A stretch of DNA of 64,000 nt from an uncultured Pelagibacteraceae bacterium (GCA_902570675.1 CACFYZ010000002.1:98572-162571); one strand, 5' to 3'. Shown: positions 20,367 through 30,132, counted from the stretch's first letter. The notes: generated by a model not told the origin, from the letters alone. A program made the numbers and translations.

Positions 20367-20773
20367 TACTTATCGTTGTTTTTAGATGCTATTACAATTT
20401 TTGAGTTATTTATTCTATCTTGAATAACATTTGTAAGTTCTTCATTAATTATTTGATCTAATTTTGAAGCTGGAATCGACTCAATACTTTTCCGCACGAT
20501 TGATCTTATTTGATCATCTTCAATTATGTTTGGTGATATTATTTCAGATCTTTGAGTGCCAGCTTCTTCTTTGATTTCTTCACTAGAATCTGAGACTAGC
20601 TCAGTTAGTTCCAGCACATCAGTATTGGCTGAAGATTGACTGACCTCCTCATTTATTGGCGCAGTCAATTCAACAACATCTTTTGGCAGTTCTTGATCAA
20701 CAGTCGCTGACTCTGACATCATATTTTTGATTGCATCAAGTATTTGATCTGTATCTGCTTTTTTTTGACTCAT
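20366..20773 (-). CDS. popZ: PopZ-like cell-pole protein (DUF2497)
   Basis: A 135-residue acidic, low-complexity protein. The short N-terminal helix DQILDAIKNMMSES and the repeated VVELT/VLELTELV motifs match the DUF2497 family. The C-terminal helical segment (IRSIVRKSIESIPASKLDQIINEELTNVI) corresponds to the oligomerisation region. In Caulobacter PopZ forms a polar matrix that anchors ParB-parS. The match is divergent, so the main support is the N-terminal helix plus its position next to valS. Confidence 0.68.
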   Translation of the reverse strand: MSQKKADTDQILDAIKNMMSESATVDQELPKDVVELTAPINEEVSQSSANTDVLELTELVSDSSEEIKEEAGTQRSEIISPNIIEDDQIRSIVRKSIESIPASKLDQIINEELTNVIQDRINNSKIVIASKNNDK

Positions 20774-20800
20774 TATTATAATTCTTATAGCGATATGAGG

Positions 20801-21451
20801 CTAAAAACTAAAGCTGTTTTTCATTTTAAAGCTGTTCAATACAGGAATTGAACAATTAAATAATTTGCTAGTTGAGATGCTCTGCCCTCTCTTCTTATAC
20901 ATTTTTGCAGTGCAGGCGCCATTATCTGATATGATAGCAATCATTCTTCCACCGCTTTCCAACTGATCTACGATATTCTTTGGAACTTCTTCCACAGCTC
21001 CTTCAATTATTATTGCATTAAATGGACTTTGCTCAAGGCATCCTTTGGCAATTTCATTGTTAAAGAAAACAACATTATTGATATTATTCTCTTTTATTGA
21101 TTTCTCAGAAGCCTCCAGTAATTTTTTATTCTCTTCAACAACAATAACAGTTTGTGCGTGGTAGGATAAAATTGCAGCAAGATAACCAGTAGATGATCCC
21201 AAAATCAATACATTTTCATTGTCTTTTAAATTTATATTTAAAACTATTTTAGCTATAAGATCAGGTTTTGGGATTACTCTCCCCTCTTCGATGTTTAAAT
21301 TCATTTCCATGTACGATTGATTTTTAAGTTGAAGAGGCATAAAATTATTTCTGTCTAAAGAATAAAAGGTTGACACGATCCTTTCGGTCATACCATTAAT
21401 TGGCTTAATTTGACCATCTACCATATTTTTATTCAACGCTTCATTATTCAT
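20801..21451 (-). CDS. pcm: Protein-L-isoaspartate O-methyltransferase family protein
   Basis: A 216-residue Rossmann-type methyltransferase. The SAM-binding segment ENVLILGSSTGYLAAILSYHA is followed by VIVVEENKKLLEAS, and NAIIIEGAVEEVPKNIVDQLESGG is the PIMT motif region. It would repair isoaspartyl residues, although alphaproteobacterial Pcm-like proteins of this operon lack full characterisation. It precedes the popZ-like gene by 27 bp; the tolC gene often found between pcm and popZ in other alphas is absent. Confidence 0.8.
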   Translation of the reverse strand: MNNEALNKNMVDGQIKPINGMTERIVSTFYSLDRNNFMPLQLKNQSYMEMNLNIEEGRVIPKPDLIAKIVLNINLKDNENVLILGSSTGYLAAILSYHAQTVIVVEENKKLLEASEKSIKENNINNVVFFNNEIAKGCLEQSPFNAIIIEGAVEEVPKNIVDQLESGGRMIAIISDNGACTAKMYKKRGQSISTSKLFNCSIPVLNSFKMKNSFSF

Positions 21452-21543
21452 AATTCTTGATAATAAATTTATAATATATCGTTCTTAACTTTTCAAAATT
21501 ATTCACACAATGTGAATAATAGTGTTATAAATGCAATCGACTT

Positions 21544-21617
21544 GGCCACGTGGCGGAATGGTTACGCAGAGGACTGCAAATCCTTGTATACCGGTTCGAT
21601 TCCGGTCGTGGCCTCCA
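21544..21617 (+). tRNA. tRNA-Cys (GCA)
   Basis: The acceptor stem GGCCACG pairs with CGTGGCC, and the anticodon arm GGACTGCAAATCC gives anticodon GCA. The T arm GGTTCGATTCC is present and CCA is encoded. Only 2 bp separate it from the stop codon of the convergent TPR-protein gene. Confidence 0.96.
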
Positions 21618-21619
21618 CT

Positions 21620-22636
21620 TTAAGATACATGTACTTTTAAAGCTTCAATAATTTTTGTTGCTTGATCTTCTCTAATCCACGAGTGAAAATTTTTTATCAT
21701 AGGAGGTGTAAAGTTTGGGACAAGTTGTGTCAACTTAGACCTCATCGATCTAATGGTGCCACTTTTTTTATTTGATGCAAGATACGCAATGTAGGATTGT
21801 GGATATTCTGGTTGAAGTCGTACGAGCTTTTCCGAATACATTTGAGCATCGGACAAGTTATCATCGAGAAAACTAAATCGCCATAGCTCATAATATGTTC
21901 GCCATTGTCCATAAATATCTTCATATAGTTCAAGCGCCTTATTCATTTCTGTATACGCTCTTTTTTTTTCATCTATTTGAAATAATGAAGAACCAAATAA
22001 CCTACGACCATGTGCAAATTTCTTATTCAATTTTATTGAGTTATATGAATGGTTAAGAGCTAAATCGAAGTTGCCTCCGTAATAATAAGATAGTCCAAAT
22101 GCAAATTGACAAAGAAAATTATTTTCATTTAAAGAAACAGAACTTCTCGCTAAATTGAGTAGTGTTTTACGAACCTTATTTGGATCCCTTACATTAAACA
22201 TCCATAATTTATCAGCGTAGGACATTGCAATTTTAGATATTGTAATTGCCAGGTCCTCTTTAGGAATTGAATTACTTAAAATATCATATGACTTTTTTGA
22301 AAGAAGAAATCTAATTGTTCGTTTATCTTTTTGGTTTTTTGATTTTCGAATTACACCATTTTCCTCAAGATATTTTAGTCGCCTCCAAAGTGTTCTTTCT
22401 GGCGACTGAGTAAAGTATTGAATATCATAGAAAGAAAGACCTTTAAAAAAGTTAACATAAAGTCTGAAGACTATTTCTAAGTCAAGTAAACTGGTCAGAG
22501 ATAATGATTTTAAAACACGAAATAATCCCCCATACAAAAAACTAAATACGGCTTCATCAAGCAAATTAACATTTTTTTCGACTTGGTCACTTCGTCCAAA
22601 TCCAAATTCGTATATATTATCTTTTTGAATAGTCAC
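21620..22636 (-). CDS. Putative winged-helix/TPR regulatory protein
   Basis: A 338-residue soluble protein I cannot assign to a named family. Residues ~55-115 look like a MarR-type winged helix (IQYFTQSPERTLWRRLKYLEENGVIRK, then a basic wing KNQKDKRTIRF). Residues ~165-290 contain TPR-like helical repeats (FGLSYYYGGNFDLALNHSYNSIKLN, SSLFQIDEKKRAYTEMNKALEL). The C-terminal LVPNFTPPMIKNFHSWIRED resembles the end of TPR proteins attached to regulatory or adenylate-cyclase domains. It is probably a DNA-binding regulator. The gene fills exactly the space between two tRNA genes. Confidence 0.72.
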   Translation of the reverse strand: MTIQKDNIYEFGFGRSDQVEKNVNLLDEAVFSFLYGGLFRVLKSLSLTSLLDLEIVFRLYVNFFKGLSFYDIQYFTQSPERTLWRRLKYLEENGVIRKSKNQKDKRTIRFLLSKKSYDILSNSIPKEDLAITISKIAMSYADKLWMFNVRDPNKVRKTLLNLARSSVSLNENNFLCQFAFGLSYYYGGNFDLALNHSYNSIKLNKKFAHGRRLFGSSLFQIDEKKRAYTEMNKALELYEDIYGQWRTYYELWRFSFLDDNLSDAQMYSEKLVRLQPEYPQSYIAYLASNKKSGTIRSMRSKLTQLVPNFTPPMIKNFHSWIREDQATKIIEALKVHVS

Positions 22637-22714
22637 TATGTTCTAATTAATATACTTCTTCTTAAAGTAAAACTAGATATAAATTCTATCTTTTGCTATA
22701 AGAAATTGTTCTCT

Positions 22715-22790
22715 TCCCCGGTAGCTCAGTTGGTAGAGCAAGCGGCTGTTAACCGCTTTGTCACTGGTTCGAGTCCAGTCCGGGGAGCCA
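22715..22790 (+). tRNA. tRNA-Asn (GTT)
   Basis: The acceptor stem TCCCCGG pairs with CCGGGGA, and the D arm is GCTCAGTTGGTAGAGC. The anticodon arm GCGGCTGTTAACCGC gives anticodon GTT; the T arm TGGTTCGAGTCCA and an encoded CCA are present. It ends one base before the stop codon of the convergent aapP gene. Confidence 0.97.
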
Positions 22791-22791
22791 A

Positions 22792-23529
22792 TTATAAGAT
22801 TTGACTCAAAAAAGTTTTTGTTCTTTCACTCTCCGGATTTGAGAAAAAGTCAGTTGGATTCTTGCTTTCAACTATTTGACCTTCATCCATAAAAATAATT
22901 TTATCGGCCACTTCTTTAGCAAAACCCATCTCATGCGTTACCACTAACATAGTCATGCCGCCTTCAGCAAGACCAACCATGACGTCGAGTACCTCTTTAA
23001 TCATTTCAGGGTCCAATGCAGATGTAGGCTCATCAAACAACATTATTCTAGGTTCCATGCATAGTGCTCTCGCAATGGCTGCCCTTTGCTGCTGACCTCC
23101 AGATAATTGTGCGGGATACTTATGTGCCTGATCATCAATTTGAACTCTTTTAAGGTATTCAAAAGCTTTCTCTCTTGCCTCAGTTTTAGGCATTTTTCTT
23201 ACCCAAATTGGTGCTAATGAACAATTATCCAGAATTGTGAGATGCGGGAATAAATTAAACTGTTGAAACACCATGCCAACCTCGCCTCTTATTTTTTCAA
23301 CACTTCGATTATCGTTTGTCAATTCTGTACCTTCAACAATAATATTACCTCTCTGATGTTCCTCAAGTCTATTAATGCATCTAATCAATGTCGATTTACC
23401 AGAGCCAGATGGTCCACAAATAACTATTTTCTCACCTTTTTTAATTTGCAAATTAATATCATTTAATACATGAAGCTCACCAAACCATTTGTGAACGCTA
23501 TTCATTTCTATCATTACATCTGAGGTCAT
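22792..23529 (-). CDS. aapP: General L-amino acid ABC transporter ATPase
   Basis: A 245-residue ABC ATPase with Walker [10 protein letters not shown], signature [15 protein letters not shown], Walker [15 protein letters not shown] and the switch histidine in VVTHEMGF. It is closest in pattern to the polar-amino-acid (GlnQ/AapP/BztD) class. As the last gene of aapJ-aapQ-aapM-aapP it energises uptake of a broad range of L-amino acids. It follows aapM by 5 bp. Confidence 0.94.
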   Translation of the reverse strand: MTSDVMIEMNSVHKWFGELHVLNDINLQIKKGEKIVICGPSGSGKSTLIRCINRLEEHQRGNIIVEGTELTNDNRSVEKIRGEVGMVFQQFNLFPHLTILDNCSLAPIWVRKMPKTEAREKAFEYLKRVQIDDQAHKYPAQLSGGQQQRAAIARALCMEPRIMLFDEPTSALDPEMIKEVLDVMVGLAEGGMTMLVVTHEMGFAKEVADKIIFMDEGQIVESKNPTDFFSNPESERTKTFLSQIL

Positions 23530-23534
23530 AATAT

Positions 23535-24617
23535 TTATTGTCCTGTATCTAATTTTTTTTCTAAGCGTTGACTATACCTGCTCATACCAAAACAAAAAAC
23601 CCAAAATATTGCTGCGGCAAAAACATACCCTTCATGAGAAAATCCAAGCCAATCCGGGTTAGTTCCAACAAATTGAATAATACCAAGAAAATCAAACAAT
23701 CCTATAATTAAAACAAGAGTCGTATCTTTAAAAACAGCAATAAAACTTCCAATTATTGCTGGAATTACCATTTTTAATGATTGGGGCAAAATTACTAATG
23801 CCATCATTCTCCAATATGTCAGACCTGCAGCTTGTGAAGCCTCATATTGACCTTTCGGCATTGCCTGAAGGCCGCCTCTCACAACCTCAGCCAAATAAGC
23901 TGCCGAAAAGAACATCACTCCAATTAATGCCCTGATTAATTTGTCAAAATTTACTCCCTCTGGCATAAAAAGTGGGAACATGTTAGATGCCATGAATAAA
24001 ACAGTAATTAGTGGAACGCCCCTCCATATTTCAATAAAGATAGTTGAAAGCAATGACACAACCGGCAGCTTTGATCTCCTGCCCAACGCCAATAATATAC
24101 CTATCGGTAATGATAAAACTATACCCACGCCAGCAATGACAAGTGTAAGAAATAAACCGCCCCAAAGCCTCGTCTCCACATTTTCAAGGCCGAGTCCTCC
24201 AGAAAAAAGAAAAACACAAATAATTGGAAATATAACAAGTAAAAATATACCAACTCCGCCCTTGTATTTTAAATTTGGTATAAGTAAATAGATGATGCTT
24301 ACTGTAAGTAAGAAATAAGCAATATTTATCCGCCAGAGTTCATCGGATGGGTATAAGCCATATATGATTAGTTTCATATTTTGCTTAATAAATACCCAAC
24401 AAGCGCCACTACTAGTGCAATCTTCTCGTGTTGACCCAGAAAATGTTGCATCAAAAAAGATCCATGAAAGCAGTGGTGGAATAATTATGTACAAAAAATA
24501 TAAACCCAACAAGGAAAGAACGGTATTGTACCAAGTTGAAAAAAGATTTTTTCTTATCCAACCTAGAATTCCTATTTCAATAACTGGTGGCTCGATTTTT
24601 TTACTCACATCTGACAT
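23535..24617 (-). CDS. aapM: General L-amino acid ABC transporter permease AapM
   Basis: A 360-residue inner-membrane permease with a long N-terminal membrane region and a C-terminal HisM-type domain. The EAA loop is [26 protein letters not shown]. The size and the extra N-terminal segments match AapM/BztC rather than simple GlnP permeases. It forms the heterodimeric channel with AapQ. Its start overlaps the aapQ stop by one base. Confidence 0.93.
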   Translation of the reverse strand: MSDVSKKIEPPVIEIGILGWIRKNLFSTWYNTVLSLLGLYFLYIIIPPLLSWIFFDATFSGSTREDCTSSGACWVFIKQNMKLIIYGLYPSDELWRINIAYFLLTVSIIYLLIPNLKYKGGVGIFLLVIFPIICVFLFSGGLGLENVETRLWGGLFLTLVIAGVGIVLSLPIGILLALGRRSKLPVVSLLSTIFIEIWRGVPLITVLFMASNMFPLFMPEGVNFDKLIRALIGVMFFSAAYLAEVVRGGLQAMPKGQYEASQAAGLTYWRMMALVILPQSLKMVIPAIIGSFIAVFKDTTLVLIIGLFDFLGIIQFVGTNPDWLGFSHEGYVFAAAIFWVFCFGMSRYSQRLEKKLDTGQ

Positions 24618-25786
24618 TATCGCTCACCAACTTTCATCATACGATTAAATAAATTCATAAGGACCGACGTAAAAAGACTAAGGAACAAATAAACACCCAT
24701 TACCATGCCTATAATTTCAATAGCCTGTCCAGTTTGCATAAGAGCAGTGCCTGCAAAAACAAGTACCAGATCCGGATATGCAATTGCTGCAGCGAGTGAA
24801 GAATTTTTAGTCAGATTTAAAAATTGATTTGTTAGGGGCGGAACAATAACACGTAGCGCTTGAGGAATAATAATTAGTCTTAATACTAAACCCTCTTTTA
24901 ACCCAACAGACCTTGCAGCTTCGGTTTGACCCTTTGAGACCGCTAAAATACCAGCTCGGACAACTTCGGCTATGAATGACGCGGTATACATTGATAGTGC
25001 AAAAGTTAAGGCAACTAACTCAGGTATTAATTTCATACCGCCTCGATAGTTAAAGCCTTTAAGTTCTGGAATTTCAAAAGATATTGGAAAACCTGTAGCT
25101 GTCAAAGCTGCAATAAAAACACCAATTATTATTGCTGCGGAAACATAAAATGCGGGAAATGTTAGACCAGTCCTATTTTGTCTTCGTTTAGCCCAGATAA
25201 AAATAAAAATTGAGATAGCTATTGTTAGCCAAAATAAATAAAAAATAATAGTGGATCCTTCATTGAAAATAGGATCTGGAATAAATAGGCCTCTGTTGTT
25301 CAAAAAAACAGAATCCATAAACTCGAGACTTTCTTTTGGTTTGGGCAAAGCTCTGAGAACTGCAAAGTACCAAAAGAAGATTTGTAGTAAAAGTGGAATA
25401 TTTCTTATAATTTCAATATACGCTTCTGCAATTTTTGCAATTAACCAATTTGAGGATAATCGCATTATTCCAACCGTAAAACCAATAATAGTTGCAAAAA
25501 AGATTCCAATCCCAGCTACTAGTAATGTATTTAAAAGACCAACAATAAAAGCATCAAAATATGAAGAAGTAGGAGAATAATCGATTAAAGTCATGCCAAT
25601 ATCAAATTGGGACTCAACTCCTAAAAAGTGAAATCCACTTGCTAATCCTCGGGCCACCATGTTCTCAGCAGTGTTTTGCACTATATAAAAAATTGCAAGA
25701 ATGACTAAAATCAAAGTAATGGCTTGATAGAATGTTCCTTGAACATTCCTATTAAAGATGAATTTTGAAAATTTAGAAAAGCTCAT
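24617..25786 (-). CDS. aapQ: General L-amino acid ABC transporter permease AapQ
   Basis: A 389-residue membrane permease with about eight segments and the EAA loop QTEAARSVGLKEGLVLRLIIIPQALR. The periplasmic insertion after the first helices and the length are characteristic of AapQ/BztB. It is separated from aapJ by a 130-bp spacer containing a hairpin, so it is likely expressed below the level of the binding protein. Confidence 0.93.
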   Translation of the reverse strand: MSFSKFSKFIFNRNVQGTFYQAITLILVILAIFYIVQNTAENMVARGLASGFHFLGVESQFDIGMTLIDYSPTSSYFDAFIVGLLNTLLVAGIGIFFATIIGFTVGIMRLSSNWLIAKIAEAYIEIIRNIPLLLQIFFWYFAVLRALPKPKESLEFMDSVFLNNRGLFIPDPIFNEGSTIIFYLFWLTIAISIFIFIWAKRRQNRTGLTFPAFYVSAAIIIGVFIAALTATGFPISFEIPELKGFNYRGGMKLIPELVALTFALSMYTASFIAEVVRAGILAVSKGQTEAARSVGLKEGLVLRLIIIPQALRVIVPPLTNQFLNLTKNSSLAAAIAYPDLVLVFAGTALMQTGQAIEIIGMVMGVYLFLSLFTSVLMNLFNRMMKVGER

Positions 25787-25837
25787 AAAGTAACCAATTT
25801 ATTTTGTTATACTACAATATTTAAGCTCAATTCACAT

Positions 25838-25877
25838 AAAAAAAAGGAAGATCAAATTAATGACCTTCCTTTTTTAA
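25838..25877 (-). terminator. Intrinsic terminator/attenuator between aapJ and aapQ
   Basis: On the minus strand AAAAAAGGAAG and CTTCCTTTTTTTT form a strong stem around a ~14-nt loop and end in a U run. It lies 40 bp after the aapJ stop and before aapQMP. Partial termination here would give more binding protein than permease, a usual arrangement for ABC importers. Confidence 0.8.
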
Positions 25878-25915
25878 ACTTAAAGTAATCGTTGTTTTAT
25901 AAAAACGTAAGCAAA

Positions 25916-26941
25916 TTATCTTGCTGGTGGAGCATAGAGTACTCCGCCATTTTTATAAGACGCATTTGGTGAACCCGCTCTTGCTAAACCAACAGGAGTG
26001 TTTTCGCCAACATGTTTTTCATACACGTCACCATAGTTACCTACCATTGTGACAATGTCATAAGACCAACTGTCTCCTAGGTTTAAACCAGCGCCTGTTC
26101 CACCTTCTTTACCGCATAGTCTTGCAACTACAGGGTTAGATGTCATTGCGCAAGTTGTTTGAGCGTTAGATTGAGTTAAGCCAAATTCTTCAGCTTCAAT
26201 CATTGCATTTAGTGACCATCTTACAACGTCAGCCCAGTCACCATCACCTTCTCTAACAACAGGACCTAAAGGCTCTTTAGAAATTGTTTCAGGAAGAACG
26301 ACGTGTGCGTCAGGATCTGCTAACTTTGTTCTTTGAGCTGCTAAACCAGACTTATCAGTTGTGTATGTGTCACAACGACCTTCGTCGTAAGCGTTTACAA
26401 CTTCGTCTGCTTTTTCAAAAACAACTGGCTCATATGCCATGCTGTTAGCTCTAAAGAAGTCAGCCATGTTTAATTCAGTTGTCGTACCAAGGTTAGTACA
26501 AACACTTGCACCATCTAGCTCCATTGCGCTCGTAATGCCAGAGTCTTTTCTAACCATGAAACCTTGGCCATCATAAAAATTGACGCCTGCAAATTCTAAT
26601 CCGATTTGCGCATCACGTGATAATGTCCAAGTCGTATTTCTTGATAAAACATCAATTTCACCAGACTGTAATGCTGTAAATCTTTCTTTTGCAGTAAGAG
26701 GTACATATTTTACATTATCTGGATTTCCAAAAACGGCAGCAGAGACGGCACGACATACGTCTACATCAATACCACTCCAGTTCCCGCTCTCATCTGGGTT
26801 TGAGAAACCAGGGACACCCTGACTCACTCCACAGTTGAAGAAACCTTGCGATTTAACTGTATCAAGAGTTCCTGCATATGCAGCAGGGACCATAAATACA
26901 GAACAAATAACAGCAAGGATTGAGATTCTTATATTATTCAT
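25916..26941 (-). CDS. aapJ: General L-amino acid ABC transporter substrate-binding protein
   Basis: A 341-residue periplasmic binding protein (family 3) with the signal peptide MNNIRISILAVICSVFMVPAAYAG cleaved after AYA. GFSNPDESGNWSGIDVDVCRAVSAAVFG and VRKDSGITSAMELDGASVC match AapJ/BztA. The gene is visibly less AT-rich than its neighbours, consistent with high expression. AAGGA lies just upstream of the ATG, and the 134-bp upstream spacer should hold the operon promoter. Confidence 0.95.
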   Translation of the reverse strand: MNNIRISILAVICSVFMVPAAYAGTLDTVKSQGFFNCGVSQGVPGFSNPDESGNWSGIDVDVCRAVSAAVFGNPDNVKYVPLTAKERFTALQSGEIDVLSRNTTWTLSRDAQIGLEFAGVNFYDGQGFMVRKDSGITSAMELDGASVCTNLGTTTELNMADFFRANSMAYEPVVFEKADEVVNAYDEGRCDTYTTDKSGLAAQRTKLADPDAHVVLPETISKEPLGPVVREGDGDWADVVRWSLNAMIEAEEFGLTQSNAQTTCAMTSNPVVARLCGKEGGTGAGLNLGDSWSYDIVTMVGNYGDVYEKHVGENTPVGLARAGSPNASYKNGGVLYAPPAR

Positions 26942-27075
26942 AAGTGATTAATCCTTTTCTTTAATTAATTAATTAAATTAACAGCGGAAATATAATCACA
27001 GTTTAGTTATCTTCGAAACAAAAAAAAAGTTAAGAATTAAAAAATATGATGCCACAACATGTAGTGGATAAGTGT

Positions 27076-27732
27076 CTAATTTACCACTATTTGTCGAGCT
27101 ATAGTTATTCTTATATCTAATTCTTTTAGATTATTATTTACTAAGGATTGAGCATAATTGAATTCTTCTTCACTTAATTGACTGATCAAGTCGTCAATAC
27201 CCTCATAACCCGCACCACATAAACTAGTATAGTTACATTGTAGATACCATCTGACAGATTGGACTAAATCTTTTTTTATACCATCTCCAAATTCATACAT
27301 ATTAGCTACATTGAACTGAGCTTCAGGAACTCCATTTTCAGCAGCAAATAAATAATGTTTGAAAGCTTTTTTATAATTGGAACTAAAATACCAATGATCA
27401 TCATAATATTCTGCTAAAGCATACGCTGCTCGAGGATCATTATGATTGGTATAAAGATCTAAATAAATTTGCTTTGCTTTTTTGTAATTTGACAGTGACT
27501 GCGTAAGACAGAAATCGTCTATTTGACAGAGATTAATACTTGAAGCATCAGTATACAAGATTCCTAATACATATTTGGCATCCAGATTATTCTCATTTTC
27601 TGATTGATACCTTAGAACATCTATCGCTTTTTCTCTATCACCAGAAATAAGAAGATCATAAACTGTTTCTGCTTTAAGACTATAATTACCAGAAAAAATA
27701 ATAATTGTTATTAAATACAAAATCTTCTTCAT
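27076..27732 (-). CDS. Secreted Sel1-like repeat protein
   Basis: I start at the ATG at 27732 (MKKILYLITIIIFSGNYSLKAE), which gives a signal peptide and avoids the tRNA-Arg gene that the ORF-track start invades. Tandem helical repeats follow: AKYVLGILYTDAS, AAYALAEYYDD, AQFNVANMYEFGDGIKKDLVQSVRWYLQ, the last being a clear Sel1 repeat. Such proteins usually act as periplasmic scaffolds. Specific function unknown. Confidence 0.75.
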   Translation of the reverse strand: MKKILYLITIIIFSGNYSLKAETVYDLLISGDREKAIDVLRYQSENENNLDAKYVLGILYTDASSINLCQIDDFCLTQSLSNYKKAKQIYLDLYTNHNDPRAAYALAEYYDDHWYFSSNYKKAFKHYLFAAENGVPEAQFNVANMYEFGDGIKKDLVQSVRWYLQCNYTSLCGAGYEGIDDLISQLSEEEFNYAQSLVNNNLKELDIRITIARQIVVN

Positions 27733-27742
27733 AAACTTCTTT

Positions 27743-27819
27743 TGGCGCGCCCGAGAGGATTCGAACCTCTGACCCACAGCTTAGAAGGCTGTTGCTCTAT
27801 CCAGCTGAGCTACGGGCGC
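27743..27819 (-). tRNA. tRNA-Arg (TCT)
   Basis: On the minus strand the acceptor GCGCCCG pairs with CGGGCGC and the anticodon arm CAGCCTTCTAAGCTG gives anticodon TCT. The T arm GAGGTTCGAATCCTC and CCA are encoded. It directly abuts the stop codon of the complex I subunit gene upstream and lies 10 bp before the Sel1 gene start. Confidence 0.97.
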
Positions 27820-28098
27820 TTACTTAAAATTATCAGCATAAGATTTACTTATAACTTTCCTCTCAGAGGTTTCAAGGACTTCATAATCTAAATCATTGGA
27901 CTTTGCGTAATTGATGGCGTCATCTTTAGTTTTAAATTGTAATTGAATTTGAGATATTGTATTGCTGCCGCCATTCCAACCCATCATTGTATCTTTTGTT
28001 TGATTTTTACTATCAGAAATTTTCAATATCCATTTGTTATATTTGGCCCTACCTGACTGCATTGCTGTTTTTGCCGGTTTGTATATTTTTGCTTGCAT
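27820..28098 (-). CDS. NADH dehydrogenase accessory subunit (NDUFS4-like, ETC complex I)
   Basis: A 92-residue protein matching the ETC_C1 NDUFS4 family: AKIYKPAKTAMQSGRA at the N-terminus, then WILKI, DTMMGWNGGSNT, QLQFKTKDDAINYA and YEVLE. In alphaproteobacteria and mitochondria this is an accessory complex I subunit of the NADH-dehydrogenase arm. It is convergent with nothing; its stop touches tRNA-Arg, and aguB lies 3 bp upstream on the same strand. Confidence 0.88.
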   Translation of the reverse strand: MQAKIYKPAKTAMQSGRAKYNKWILKISDSKNQTKDTMMGWNGGSNTISQIQLQFKTKDDAINYAKSNDLDYEVLETSERKVISKSYADNFK

Positions 28099-28101
28099 TA
28101 A

Positions 28102-28974
28102 TTATCCTTTAGATCCATCTAATTTGAGTAAGTCACTATACAAATCTGTACGCCTATCTCTGAATACGCCCCATACATTTCTTAAATTTTCTGCTTCGTC
28201 AAGGCTCACTTTTCCTATCAATATTTCTTCTTTATCTCTGCTTGCTTCAGCAATTTTATCTCCTACATGATTTGTAATAAATGATCTTCCATAAAAGTAA
28301 TTTGATATATCCTGACCTTGTTCTGTTCCAATTCTGTTAGACGCAACTACTGGAATTTGATTGGCTGCAGAATGTCCAATCATTACTCTTTGCCACATAT
28401 CTGAACTATCAAAACCATCATCTTCTGGCTCTCCACCAATAGCTGTTGGGTAGAGAAGAACTTCCGCGCCCTTCAAGGCCATGATTCTTGCCACTTCAGG
28501 AAACCATTGGTCCCAACAAATTCCAATACCTATTTTTGCATAAGCCGTATCCCAAACTTTGAATCCTGTGTCGCCAGGGTTAAAGTAAAATTTTTCCTGA
28601 TACCCGGGGCCATCAGGAATATGAGACTTTCTATATTTTCCAAGTATTTCTCCATTGGTGTTTATAACAGCAATAGCATTATAGTGAGCCCTATTTGCTT
28701 TTTCAAAAAAACTGATTGGAAGTACAACTTTTAGCTCAGAAGCCAACTTTGCCATTCTCTCTATTGTTGGATGATTTTCAAAGGGCTTGGATAATTGAAA
28801 TAATTCATCTTTTTGATCCATACAGAAATAAGTAGACTCAAAAAGTTCTTGTATCAGTATGATTTGCGCCCCCATTTCAGCGGCCTTTCTTATTATACTT
28901 TCAGCTTTATCAATATTTTCTGTATTATTTTTTGAGCAAGTCATCTGAGTAGCAGCTAATGTTACTTCTCTCAT
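28102..28974 (-). CDS. aguB: N-carbamoylputrescine amidase
   Basis: A 290-residue nitrilase-superfamily amidase. The Glu-Lys-Cys triad is in LIQELFESTYFC, GKYRKSHIPDGPGYQEKFYF and IGICWDQWFPE. AguB converts N-carbamoylputrescine to putrescine, CO2 and ammonia. The start overlaps aguA by 4 bp (ATGA), so the two-step agmatine-to-putrescine pathway is a coupled pair. Confidence 0.93.
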   Translation of the reverse strand: MREVTLAATQMTCSKNNTENIDKAESIIRKAAEMGAQIILIQELFESTYFCMDQKDELFQLSKPFENHPTIERMAKLASELKVVLPISFFEKANRAHYNAIAVINTNGEILGKYRKSHIPDGPGYQEKFYFNPGDTGFKVWDTAYAKIGIGICWDQWFPEVARIMALKGAEVLLYPTAIGGEPEDDGFDSSDMWQRVMIGHSAANQIPVVASNRIGTEQGQDISNYFYGRSFITNHVGDKIAEASRDKEEILIGKVSLDEAENLRNVWGVFRDRRTDLYSDLLKLDGSKG

Positions 28975-30008
28975 TTAATACTCCTTGGTTGTTGTTGTGT
29001 AATGCAATGAATATTTCCTCCACCTAATAATATATCATGACCATCGAGACACACAATCTGTCTATTTGGAAACTGAGATTTAATAATTTTTTGTGCATTT
29101 AAATCAGCTTCTTCGTCACCGAATACTGGAAATATAATTGCATCATTAGCAATGTAAAAATTTATGTATGAGCTTGGCTCATCATCACCTGGAATAATTC
29201 TTTTTTTTGACATTTCTAATTCAACGATATTGAAAGGGTTTCCATCAAGATCTCGAGATGACTTTAATGTTTCTAGATTTTCATTTAATAAATCATAATA
29301 AGAATCGTTCTTATCTGAGCAAGTCATCGCTATAATTGTCTTATGATTTGTGAAGCATGCAACGTTATCTACGTGTCCGTCAGTACCTTCATCTGTACCA
29401 TGCTTTAGCCAAACTATATTTTCAACTCCAAAATAATTCTTTAAATTACTTTCAATTTGAACTTTAGATAACTCAGGGTTTCTATTCTCGTTCAATAAGC
29501 ACTGTTCTGTTGTCAACAGTGTGCCATTTCCATTCACATGAATTGAACCACCTTCAAGGACCATATTATTTTTGAAATATTTCGAATTTGCGTGATCTAT
29601 CATAAATTTTGCAACTTTATCATCCAATTCATAGTTTTCTTGATAACCCCAACAGTTGAAGTCAGAGTCTACTCCACCTAATTGATTGTCTTTATTAATT
29701 AAAAATATAGCCCCAGAATCTCTACACCATGCGTCATTTATTGGTAATACTAAGATTTCAATGTTCTTATTTAATAATTTTTTAGCACTTGCTAAGTCAC
29801 TTGGATTTACAATCATTTTTAATTTTTCAAACTTGCTGATTGCGTTAGCTACGTTCGCCCATGCAATTCTTCCTTTATCGAGGTCGAAGTGCGACCATGA
29901 TGAAGTCGCATTAATTGGAAAAGTCTCTGTCGGCCATTGCATCCAACAACATTCGTGAGGTTGCCACTCAGCTGGCATATAAAATGAAAATTTAGACGGT
30001 GTACTCAT
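28971..30008 (-). CDS. aguA: Agmatine deiminase
   Basis: A peptidylarginine-deiminase-type enzyme of about 345 residues converting agmatine to N-carbamoylputrescine. Substrate and catalytic motifs are seen in [53 protein letters not shown] and the catalytic Cys of [14 protein letters not shown] use the ATG at 30008 ([15 protein letters not shown]) because the ORF-track start runs into tRNA-Pro. Confidence 0.94.
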   Translation of the reverse strand: MSTPSKFSFYMPAEWQPHECCWMQWPTETFPINATSSWSHFDLDKGRIAWANVANAISKFEKLKMIVNPSDLASAKKLLNKNIEILVLPINDAWCRDSGAIFLINKDNQLGGVDSDFNCWGYQENYELDDKVAKFMIDHANSKYFKNNMVLEGGSIHVNGNGTLLTTEQCLLNENRNPELSKVQIESNLKNYFGVENIVWLKHGTDEGTDGHVDNVACFTNHKTIIAMTCSDKNDSYYDLLNENLETLKSSRDLDGNPFNIVELEMSKKRIIPGDDEPSSYINFYIANDAIIFPVFGDEEADLNAQKIIKSQFPNRQIVCLDGHDILLGGGNIHCITQQQPRSIK

Positions 30009-30014
30009 ATATTT

Positions 30015-30091
<77 letters not shown>

Positions 30092-30132
30092 AAGTGATGC
30101 CGAATGTATATAAAAACCTGCAATTCTTCAAT

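Noticed and set aside
23941-24291. Plus-strand ORF of 116 aa inside aapM
   Set aside because: Antisense shadow of the permease.
27062-27089. TAGTGG/CCACTA inverted repeat at the end of the Sel1 gene
   Set aside because: Stem is only 6 bp with a 16-base loop and no U run on the minus strand, so it is not a convincing terminator.
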